A stretch of 9,069 bases of DNA from Acidobacteriota bacterium (GTDB taxonomy: Bacteria; Acidobacteriota; Vicinamibacteria; Vicinamibacterales; UBA823). Positions 1 to 6,121 of the stretch are shown here, piece after piece. Below the pieces are notes generated by a model that saw nothing but the letters and a program-made list of their open reading frames with translations, had not been told where the DNA came from and searched no databases. The stretch lies in contig PBHT01000031.1 in the NCBI GenBank assembly GCA_002720285.1, positions 1 through 9,069 on the forward strand, given 5' to 3'. Each line of letters opens with the position of its first letter. Position 1 is the first letter of the stretch. The position numbers and the translations under genes are program-made.

Positions 1-1769
1 ATTACTCGATACCAGATCAAAATGCCGCTCAACCCCGTGAAGATCGTCAGGCTGAGGTAGCTGAACCAGCGGGCGAAAGCCGAGGGGTAGAAGAGTTTGT
101 CTTCCTTGGGAATAATCGTCAGGCAATAGTAGAGATTCAGAAAGAAAATCACCGGCGCAACGAAGAAGGCCAGCGCCGAGGCTAACAAGACGAGCTCCAC
201 TGGGCGCTCATATCCGTAGATGATAAGCACCGAGGCGATTAGCGAATACACCATCGTCATCCGATAGATGTTGTATTCCGAATACCAGGTTTTACGGTGA
301 GCAGAAGTCAGCTGAGGTTGCGCTGTACCCGGCAATGATGCTGTGCCACGGAACAGGTTGCGTGAGCAAGCACCCACGATCCGTGGCCAACCATCGAAGT
401 AGTTGAAAGCGGTCGAGAAGGTCGCTGCGAAGCCACCGACCAAGAAAACGACCATCATCCAAGGACCAACGCTGCGAGTAAAGATCTGCGCAATCTCGCC
501 CATTACGTTAACGCCTTGGACTTCATTTGGATAAAGCCACATTGCGGACAGGACCAGGAAAATTACGGCCAGAATACCGGACACGACATGCCCGAAGCGG
601 AAGTCCCACAGCCCGATACGGAACCAGTGGCTAGCGTAGTGGCGAGCGTGTTCCGGAATCGCGGCTGTGTTGACAGTCAGGTCTTCCTTGCGCGGAGCAA
701 ACGGGTCAAATTGCTTTGCTAGGCCAAGGATTTCAAGCTGCCCGCGTATCCTGCTCATGCCGACGCGTTTGGCCTTGCCCCACTCCGATGCCTGCAGCGA
801 TACGTCCATCCCCGTAGGTAGGAGGCCTAGGAACGCAGCAATAATTAGCCATGAGCCGGCCGGCGTCTCGATGATAAAGAAGTGGACAAACTCCGATGGT
901 GGCGCTGGCCTTACGAGGTAAACCGCTAGCGTCGAGATGACAAGGATACCTGCTGCGGCTTTGGCCGAGGTTTCCACAGCACGGTAACTGCCCCGGAGGA
1001 TGATGGCGACAGAAACGATTGCCAGGACCAGTCCATACACCCATGTGGGGATAGCAAACCCAGCCCAAACCGTGAACAAGTAGTAGAGCACAGCTGCCGC
1101 GGCGATCAATCGGCCGGCCTGCCCAATGGCACACTGCAACAGCGTTGTGACCATCACGTACCATAGCGGCCATTTCTTCCAAGAGGTTGCGTATGCTTCG
1201 ACGATGCTGCTTCCGGTGGCGTTGGTAAAGCGAAACGCCATCTCAAAACCGTAGTATTTGAAGACATAGGCGATGGGGATACACCAAAGCAGTGTGTACT
1301 CGAAACGACCGCCGGCTGTTGGCGCCGTTACCAGATGGCTGGTGCCGATCCCAGTCATCATCAAGATAATCCCCGGACCGAAATACATGATCAGGCTTCC
1401 CCAAAACATATTGGGGAGTTCAAGTTCTTCCAGGTCAGCGGCTGCTTGCTCAAGCACCGGATCAGAGCTGGCATCGTCGCCCAATATAGGTCCTACTACT
1501 GGACCCTTAGAGGTAGCCTCGGACGGTGGTGATTGTGGCTCAGGAGTTCCGTAGAGGTACTCGTAAGCTTCGGTGACCTCCTTGAACTTCTCTGAAGTCA
1601 GCTCGATGAGCTCGGGACCAAGGTGTGCGACCCGGTCGGGATGGTACTTGGTGCGAAGCTGCTTGTAAGCTTTTTCGATCTCGGCCGGTGTTGCCCCATC
1701 ATGCAGCCCAAGCGTGGCAAGAGCGTCTTGGCGTTGCCTCGGAGCGCTGGTTTCGGGCTTGTCGGCCAT
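1..1769 (-). CDS. J-domain/NRAMP-family transporter fusion (3' end beyond window)
   Basis: This is an open frame of 589 codons with no stop before the left edge. Residues about 14-74 form a DjlA-like J domain: helix II region AYKQLRTKYHPD with the HPD triad at 43-45, then a long loop and helix III ending EKFKEVTEAYEYLYG. A linker of about 45 residues (Pro/Ser-rich, then acidic) follows. From about 120 on it is a polytopic NRAMP-family membrane domain: TM1 starts with GPG at 131-133, the TM6-like segment is LPTGMDVS (317-324), and later helices include GPWMMVVFLVGGFAATFS and FDGWPRIV. About 11 hydrophobic segments are visible, and the last (571-589) lies at the window edge, so little is probably missing. 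NRAMP proteins carry Mn, Fe or related divalent metals across the inner membrane. The J domain would sit in the cytoplasm and could recruit DnaK. The TM1 motif DPGN of classical NRAMPs reads GTSH here (142-145), so the substrate is uncertain. The ATG at 1769 has no clear ribosome site. An in-frame TTG at 1838 is the only upstream alternative before a stop. It follows the DUF2182 gene by 152 bases on the same strand. Confidence 0.88.
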   Translation of the reverse strand, partial: MADKPETSAPRQRQDALATLGLHDGATPAEIEKAYKQLRTKYHPDRVAHLGPELIELTSEKFKEVTEAYEYLYGTPEPQSPPSEATSKGPVVGPILGDDASSDPVLEQAAADLEELELPNMFWGSLIMYFGPGIILMMTGIGTSHLVTAPTAGGRFEYTLLWCIPIAYVFKYYGFEMAFRFTNATGSSIVEAYATSWKKWPLWYVMVTTLLQCAIGQAGRLIAAAAVLYYLFTVWAGFAIPTWVYGLVLAIVSVAIILRGSYRAVETSAKAAAGILVISTLAVYLVRPAPPSEFVHFFIIETPAGSWLIIAAFLGLLPTGMDVSLQASEWGKAKRVGMSRIRGQLEILGLAKQFDPFAPRKEDLTVNTAAIPEHARHYASHWFRIGLWDFRFGHVVSGILAVIFLVLSAMWLYPNEVQGVNVMGEIAQIFTRSVGPWMMVVFLVGGFAATFSTAFNYFDGWPRIVGACSRNLFRGTASLPGTAQPQLTSAHRKTWYSEYNIYRMTMVYSLIASVLIIYGYERPVELVLLASALAFFVAPVIFFLNLYYCLTIIPKEDKLFYPSAFARWFSYLSLTIFTGLSGILIWYRV

Positions 1770-1921
1770 CTGGGTTTTTCGCGGTTCACTCGATTTTGGT
1801 TGTCGCCGGACTCTAACGATCGTTGGGGTTGCTGACAACCGTTAATTTCCGCGCCACGGAAGGTCAGGGCTTCCCGAGCCAAGGTTCCCCAGGGGAAGCA
1901 GACGGCATACTTTGCCAGTGT
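1770..1921 (-). other. Intergenic gap with short inverted repeats before the J-NRAMP gene
   Basis: These 152 bases separate the DUF2182 stop from the J-NRAMP start. They hold a perfect small hairpin (GGTTG, 4-base loop, CAACC; 1827-1840), a near-contiguous palindrome TTCCCC-A-GGGGAA (1885-1897), and a weaker GGCT/AGCC pair just beside it. None is followed by a T-run on either strand, so I do not call a terminator. The hairpin covers the possible TTG start at 1838. I found no convincing sigma-70 promoter. Confidence 0.4.
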
Positions 1922-2551
1922 CTATCTGATCACGATTAATGCTACGCCCCAGGCGATGAAGGCCATGCCGAAGCAGCGACTGAGGTGCCAACGTCGTGGT
2001 GCTCGCTGTTCGGCAACAATCATCGTCGTAAGGATTGCCATCCACAAAAGGTTCATGGCACCGAGTACGAAAGAAAGCACCATCAGTGCCCAGCAACAGC
2101 CGACGCACCAGACTCCGTGGTGGGCGCCCATTTTGAACGGACCCCTGGGGCCGCCGTCCCAGCGTGTCAAGAAAAAGCTGAGTGGACTACGGCAATGTGC
2201 CAGGCAAGCTTCCTTCATCGAGGTGAGCTGGAATAAGCCGGCAGTGATCAACAGGATTCCTCCGACGGTCATTCCAACGCTCAGATTGAGCCGTAGTAGA
2301 GCGAAATACTGGAGGCCATCTTGCATCGTGGCAGCTGCGGCGCTGTACCCGCACCAGACCACTAGGTATCCGGCGGTGAACTGGCCAACTACGAGACCCG
2401 TTCTCCTGCCTGGGTAGGCATCGCCGGCCATTCTGCCGAACAGACGCAGCCAGGGCATCAACGCCGGCATCATCATCACCACCATCATCATGAAGTACAA
2501 CAACACACTTGCGGCATAGCTCGAATGAGCGTGCGGCGCTAATAGGTTCAT
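1922..2551 (-). CDS. DUF2182 family integral membrane protein
   Basis: This is a membrane protein of 209 residues with about five to six hydrophobic segments. It carries the hallmarks of DUF2182 (COG5486, described as predicted metal-binding integral membrane proteins): an MMMP motif in the first helix (MMMVVMMMPALMPW), QLTSMKEACLAHCRSP in the middle, and HHGVWCVGCCWALM followed by LGAMNLLWM near the end. The conserved Cys and His residues of these motifs are all present. No biochemical function is established for the family that I know of. I chose the ATG at 2551 because it overlaps the upstream DUF1326 stop in an ATGA arrangement, which implies translational coupling. An in-frame GTG at 2569 would add six residues. 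Neither start has a strong Shine-Dalgarno site. The protein is somewhat short at its N-terminus compared with homologues I recall of about 250 residues, perhaps lacking one helix. Confidence 0.85.
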   Translation of the reverse strand: MNLLAPHAHSSYAASVLLYFMMMVVMMMPALMPWLRLFGRMAGDAYPGRRTGLVVGQFTAGYLVVWCGYSAAAATMQDGLQYFALLRLNLSVGMTVGGILLITAGLFQLTSMKEACLAHCRSPLSFFLTRWDGGPRGPFKMGAHHGVWCVGCCWALMVLSFVLGAMNLLWMAILTTMIVAEQRAPRRWHLSRCFGMAFIAWGVALIVIR

Positions 2552-3180
2552 TCGGGGGTTACTGTCCACTCAAAATAAGAGTAGAGGCCGTGGGTTCCGG
2601 TGTTGTCGAAGCGGATCGAGCCATCATCGTAATGTGAGGTTCCAGTGCCGAGCGCTTGTTCGGGAGGGTGAATTTGGTTGTACATGTTGTTAAACGTCAC
2701 CGGCTTGGAACGATCACGACCCTTTAGTTCGGTGATTGTCGAATCAAGGATGCCATCGATGACAACGCGCTTGGTCTTCTCTCCTTCTTCGATAAGGATC
2801 GGCACGTAGCGAGTCTCGAGAAATTCGCTGACGAAGCCAGCGAGAATTGCCCATGGCCCTCCTGCACGACCAGTGAGAATGCTCTCCACCGCCGCCCGCT
2901 GTGGCCCGGTTGTCTTCTCGTCGATCATGATGGCCTCCAGCCAGTTGCCTTCAATCATGTGGGGAGGGCTGTCGTAGGCAATGATCGCGGTGACACCAGC
3001 GATGTCGGTGTCAGCGAAGTTGCCTTCATCGAAGCGGATTGCCCAATACCCGATGCAGCGGTCGTTGTAGCAAAGTTGGTCAAAATGGACATGACCAGGG
3101 CAAACTGCTTGGCAACTGCAATTCTCAAAGATTAATCCGCGTGCCCACCAGGCAACGTTGGTTTCAATACTTTGGTTCAT
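2548..3180 (-). CDS. DUF1326 domain-containing protein
   Basis: This protein of 210 residues has no signal peptide or membrane helix, so it is probably cytoplasmic. It matches DUF1326 along its length: the early cysteine cluster ENCSCQAVCPG (Cys21, 23, 27) followed by Cys37 and Cys42, the GNFADTDIAGV segment, the EGNW and IDEKTTGPQ segments, and ILTGRAGGPWA. The function of DUF1326 is unknown; the cysteine cluster suggests a metal- or redox-linked role, which is inference. The family often reads CPC where this copy reads CPG. A GGAG lies 12 bases upstream of the ATG, a rather long spacing. The gene lies 70 bases downstream of the phosphatase and overlaps the DUF2182 gene by 4 bases, so the pair is very probably co-transcribed. 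DUF1326 and DUF2182 genes are, as I recall, frequent neighbours in other bacteria. Confidence 0.87.
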   Translation of the reverse strand: MNQSIETNVAWWARGLIFENCSCQAVCPGHVHFDQLCYNDRCIGYWAIRFDEGNFADTDIAGVTAIIAYDSPPHMIEGNWLEAIMIDEKTTGPQRAAVESILTGRAGGPWAILAGFVSEFLETRYVPILIEEGEKTKRVVIDGILDSTITELKGRDRSKPVTFNNMYNQIHPPEQALGTGTSHYDDGSIRFDNTGTHGLYSYFEWTVTPE

Positions 3181-3250
3181 CGGTGGTATTTACTCCGGGA
3201 TATCGGGGAGATAGTTGCTCCGCGCGATCGGTTTTTCGACCTCGGCGAGC

Positions 3251-4909
3251 CTAGCGCACGATGACATGTTCAAGAATGATGCCTTCCAGTGCATTGGGTG
3301 CCGTGAGGCCAAGCATGTGCGCTAATGTCGGGGCGATGTCGACAATCGCCACTGGCTCTGCATATACGCCAGGACGAATCCCCGGGCCGCTCAAAATCAG
3401 GGGCACGCGCCGATCGTAATCGTAGGGTGACTGATGATTGGTGGCTAGGCCGGTTTGCCAGAGGGACAGCGGTGAATGCAAGAGGTACAGGTCACCCAAT
3501 CGTTCGGCGTAGAAACTACGTTGCAACAGTTCTTCGATCTGGCTTTGAGGTTTGCGATCCTCAAGCAAGTCATCGCGCGAAAAAACAGCTACCACTGTGT
3601 CAAGCGTTTCGATATATTCCCGCGCTTTGTGGACGATGTAGTTGGCATCAACGCCGAGTTTAGTTGCCTTCGCGCGATCGACCTGTATCCAGCCGTGTGA
3701 ACTACTGGTGAACCAATTCTCACCGCCAAATTCGTCACCAAGATATTCGCTGATGCCACGATAGATTTCGCCTAGGCGGAGCCGCTCAGCAGCATCACCC
3801 AACTCGCGGCTGTACTCGGGAAGGGGGGCTACCCCGTGATCGGCTGTTAGGATGACTAACGTGCGGTGGAGACCAGCCGTTCGGTCCACAAACTCCAGAA
3901 AATCGCCGAGCATGCGATCCAAACGAAGTATCTGGTCCTGAAGTTCACGGCTATAGGGGCCGAAGTAGTGCCCTACCGAGTCGGTTGACGAGAGGCCTAA
4001 AGCAAGCACGTCAGTGACTCCATCTTGGCCGAGGTTGAGAGCCGTGATCGCGGCGCGGCCGAGGTCCAGCGTTGCTTTGTCCATAAAGGGTGTTAATTCG
4101 ATTGTTCTGCCAAGTGCCGGGCGACTTGTTGGAAAAGGGTGGGGAAACACGGTGCCGAAGCCACGTGGGCCGCGTTCACCTTCGTAGGCGTCTGGCCGAG
4201 AGAGGATATAGGTGGGTTCGGCTTCGAGTTGCTCCCAGGACCCGCCGAGATAGCCAGAAAGCCAATCGTTGCCGTTGAACACATTGACCCAATCGGGCAA
4301 CTCGTCTCGGTAATATGTACTGCTGATGAATCGCCCGCTCGCGGCATGCCACCAATAAACATGCTCGGCCTCGGGCGCCATTAGCACGGCCGCACGATCC
4401 TTACGGGAGATCGACACTGCTTGAGATAGTGGGTCGAGATCTTTGAGCCAGCCAACCAGAGATGTGCCGAGGAATTGCCGGGGAGATACCCCGGGGCTGT
4501 TGTTGGTGGCACTGACGCCGACCAGTTGTTTTTCTGGGTCGATTGCTGCGCGTTCGAGTCGTCCTAGGGTGCGATCGAACCAAGTGTTGTCAACCATCCC
4601 ACTGTCACGAGGGTAAAGACCAGACAGCATGGCGGCGTGCCCGGGCGCGGTAGAAGTAATCGCATGATCTTGGCGGGCGTTGATGAAAACTGCGCTGTCT
4701 TCGAGGAGGGTTCGGAGTCCGCCGTTGAGTTGTGGCCTAAAACGATCAAGATAGTCGGCTCTCATTTGATCGACCGCGATTAACAACAGCAGCGCGGGTT
4801 TCTCCATCCCATCGGCGGTTGCGTCTGCGGTACCAACGTCCAAGAGTACGCATGTAGCTAGCGGGACGATGAATAGAAGGGCCAGGCAAGCGCGTAGCAA
4901 ACTAGTCAC
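3251..4909 (-). CDS. Exported PafA-like alkaline phosphatase superfamily protein
   Basis: This is a 552-residue phosphomonoesterase or phosphodiesterase of the alkaline phosphatase superfamily, close in length and layout to PafA-type enzymes. Visible residues of the two-metal site are Asp47 (AVDQMR), the probable Thr87 nucleophile in TSTAPGH, Asp310 and His314 (STDSVGHYFG), Asp357-His358 (TADHG) and His492 (NHQSPYDYD). SISRKDRAAV supplies Lys170 and Arg172, the K-x-R pair that in PafA contacts the phosphate and favours monoesters. The N-terminus is a Sec-type signal peptide (Arg6, hydrophobic core 8-23, possible cleavage near ADA at 28-30). PLATC resembles a lipobox but has Thr before the Cys, so lipidation is doubtful. 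It would act in the periplasm or outside the cell, releasing phosphate from organic esters. The start is GTG, with an in-frame TAA 39 bases upstream. No Shine-Dalgarno site is visible. The gene is followed after 70 bases by the DUF1326 gene. Confidence 0.87.
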   Translation of the reverse strand: MTSLLRACLALLFIVPLATCVLLDVGTADATADGMEKPALLLLIAVDQMRADYLDRFRPQLNGGLRTLLEDSAVFINARQDHAITSTAPGHAAMLSGLYPRDSGMVDNTWFDRTLGRLERAAIDPEKQLVGVSATNNSPGVSPRQFLGTSLVGWLKDLDPLSQAVSISRKDRAAVLMAPEAEHVYWWHAASGRFISSTYYRDELPDWVNVFNGNDWLSGYLGGSWEQLEAEPTYILSRPDAYEGERGPRGFGTVFPHPFPTSRPALGRTIELTPFMDKATLDLGRAAITALNLGQDGVTDVLALGLSSTDSVGHYFGPYSRELQDQILRLDRMLGDFLEFVDRTAGLHRTLVILTADHGVAPLPEYSRELGDAAERLRLGEIYRGISEYLGDEFGGENWFTSSSHGWIQVDRAKATKLGVDANYIVHKAREYIETLDTVVAVFSRDDLLEDRKPQSQIEELLQRSFYAERLGDLYLLHSPLSLWQTGLATNHQSPYDYDRRVPLILSGPGIRPGVYAEPVAIVDIAPTLAHMLGLTAPNALEGIILEHVIVR

Positions 4910-4986
4910 AGGAGACGGTTCATAGATGTTCTGAATCCAGGGAAATTAGGATTGATTGAATCTATCATCCTGCAGCTCATTGAACG

Positions 4987-5014
4987 CGATTATTTGCGGA
5001 TGCGAAGTTTCCAA
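4987..5014 (-). promoter_or_regulatory. Candidate sigma-70 promoter for the phosphatase gene
   Basis: On the minus strand TTGGAA (5009-5014) and TAATCG (4987-4992) are separated by 16 bases, within the 160-base gap upstream of the phosphatase start. The -35 matches 4 of 6 consensus positions and the -10 is weak. If real, it gives a leader of about 70 bases. It was found by eye and is only a candidate. Confidence 0.25.
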
Positions 5015-5042
5015 TTTGCTAGCTTCCGGGTGAGTGAATGCT

Positions 5043-5062
5043 CCACCATGACATCCTGGTGG
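5043..5062 (-). terminator. Possible weak hairpin after the PanE-family gene
   Basis: A perfect 6-base stem CCACCA/TGGTGG with an 8-base loop starts 8 bases beyond the stop codon of the PanE-family gene. No T-run follows, so it is not a classical intrinsic terminator. It could protect the 3' end or be chance. Its position just after a stop is the only support. Confidence 0.25.
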
Positions 5063-5069
5063 CGCTTGG

Positions 5070-5969
5070 TTAGGCCTCTGCGGCGTGGATCATGTTGGCG
5101 AACAACTCATTGACTGGGCAGGTGATGCCGTGCGCACGAGCGCGGGCAATTAACTCGCCGTTGATGGCGTCAATCTCGGTACGGTGGCCCTTTTCCAGGT
5201 CTTGGAGCATGCTCGACTTGTTGTCGCTTGTGGCCTTGGCAACAGCAACGATTTTGTCGAGTATTTTGGTCTCATCAAGCTTTACTCCGCTAGCTGCTGC
5301 GATCGTTACCGATTCTTTGACAATGAGCTCAAGCACAGGCTCAAGCGCTTTGTTCTCAACCAGCTCCCCGGTTCGTTTGCGCAGCAGCGCCGTTAATGGA
5401 TTGACTGCGGCGTTGAGGACCACCTTGGCCCAAATCTTTTCTCGGATATCTCGTTTTGCTTGTGCTGGAAACCCAACTTCTCGGAAGGCTGCTGCAATAG
5501 TCTCCGCATCCTCATTGGTGGTGCCAGCGACCGGGCCAAAGTCGATTTCAGCTGAACCAGCGTGGAACACTTCACCCGGGCCGATGAACGTGGCGCCCTG
5601 ATTAATGACGGCACCTAGCACCCTGATAGCGTTCTCAGCAATTGCTTCTTCATTGCCCAGCCCATTTTGCAGCGAAACGAAGATCGATTTGTTCCAGTAA
5701 CTAGCAAGAGCGCGTACCGCTGATCTCGTGTCGTAGGCTTTCACCGTGATAAGAATTGCGTCTGGGGGAACACCATCTATTGCTGCGAGATTCGCACCGG
5801 CGTCAATTTTTTTCTGCAAGACTTCAGTGTGACCGGTAACCCGCAAGCCGCATTCGTTGATCGCGTCAACGTGATCCTTTCGGCCGATTAGACTTACCTC
5901 ATGGATACTAGCGAGGCGAGCTGCGACAACACTTCCAAGGGCGCCGGCACCGAATACGAGAAACCGCAA
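5070..5969 (-). CDS. panE: 2-dehydropantoate 2-reductase (ApbA/PanE family)
   Basis: This is an NADPH-dependent reductase that converts ketopantoate to pantoate in pantothenate and CoA synthesis, in the cytoplasm. The 299-residue length is normal for the family. The Rossmann fold begins at once with FGAGALGS (6-13), followed by VKAYDT (catalytic-region Lys77), QNGLGNEE (Asn102), and the C-terminal helical domain with IWAKVVLNAAVNPLTAL (the main catalytic Lys182, plus Asn186 and Asn190). SSMLQDLEKGHRTEID carries the substrate-binding Ser and Glu265. All key residues are present. I start it at TTG 5969 because AAAGGAG (5978-5984) lies 8 bases upstream and this places the Rossmann Gly motif at the usual distance from the N-terminus. 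The frame stays open upstream to 6101, but those residues resemble nothing in the family. The gene is divergent from ilvD. The ApbA/PanE family also contains reductases of other 2-keto acids, so the exact substrate is probable, not proven. Confidence 0.87.
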   Translation of the reverse strand: MRFLVFGAGALGSVVAARLASIHEVSLIGRKDHVDAINECGLRVTGHTEVLQKKIDAGANLAAIDGVPPDAILITVKAYDTRSAVRALASYWNKSIFVSLQNGLGNEEAIAENAIRVLGAVINQGATFIGPGEVFHAGSAEIDFGPVAGTTNEDAETIAAAFREVGFPAQAKRDIREKIWAKVVLNAAVNPLTALLRKRTGELVENKALEPVLELIVKESVTIAAASGVKLDETKILDKIVAVAKATSDNKSSMLQDLEKGHRTEIDAINGELIARARAHGITCPVNELFANMIHAAEA

Positions 5970-5977
5970 TTTGTACA

Positions 5978-5984
5978 CTCCTTT
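5978..5984 (-). promoter_or_regulatory. Strong ribosome binding site deciding the panE TTG start
   Basis: AAAGGAG on the minus strand, followed by an 8-base spacer and TTG at 5969. A GTG (5976-5978) overlaps the end of this motif and is therefore an unlikely start. It is the best Shine-Dalgarno match I noticed in the window. Confidence 0.7.
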
Positions 5985-6121
5985 AATGCTATTGATCCGC
6001 TGTGCGAGCAGATCTTCTGCGTAGGTCCAGACTGTTACTCGGCTCGTGTTCCCTGAAATTATGGTAGAAGCGAGCAATACTGACCGGAATCGGTACCGCA
6101 CACTTCGAAAGCAGGCTAACT
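5985..6121. promoter_or_regulatory. Divergent control region between panE and ilvD
   Basis: This gap separates the two divergent starts and must hold promoters for both. I see an 8-base palindrome CGGTACCG at 6091-6098 and a weak ilvD-direction pair, TTACTC and TATGGT, with 19-base spacing, which is too long for a confident call. I saw no leader peptide rich in Ile, Val or Leu codons and no attenuator-like T-run, so classical BCAA attenuation is not evident. The GCAGG at 6111-6115 with a 6-base spacer is a modest ribosome site for ilvD. Confidence 0.4.

Noticed and set aside
733..1182. Minus-strand open frame of 149 codons
   Set aside because: It lies inside the J-NRAMP gene in another minus-strand frame. 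The NRAMP frame gives recognisable membrane helices through this stretch, while this one gives no family features.
1956..2417. Plus-strand open frame of 153 codons
   Set aside because: It is antisense to the DUF2182 gene, whose conserved motifs fix the true frame.
4890..4909. Lipoprotein signal (PLATC) in the phosphatase
   Set aside because: The residue before Cys is Thr rather than Gly, Ala or Ser, so the lipobox is poor. An ordinary Sec signal with later cleavage fits better.
5043..5062. Intrinsic terminator after panE
   Set aside because: The stem is only six base pairs and no T-run follows, so it is kept only as a weak possible hairpin and not as a firm terminator.
5092..5601. Plus-strand open frame of 169 codons rich in Ser, Ala and Leu
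   Set aside because: It is antisense to the PanE-family gene in the usual shadow frame, with no motif of its own.
5970..6101. N-terminal extension of the PanE-family protein
   Set aside because: The added residues resemble nothing in the family. They would place the Rossmann Gly motif about 50 residues in, while a strong ribosome site supports TTG 5969.
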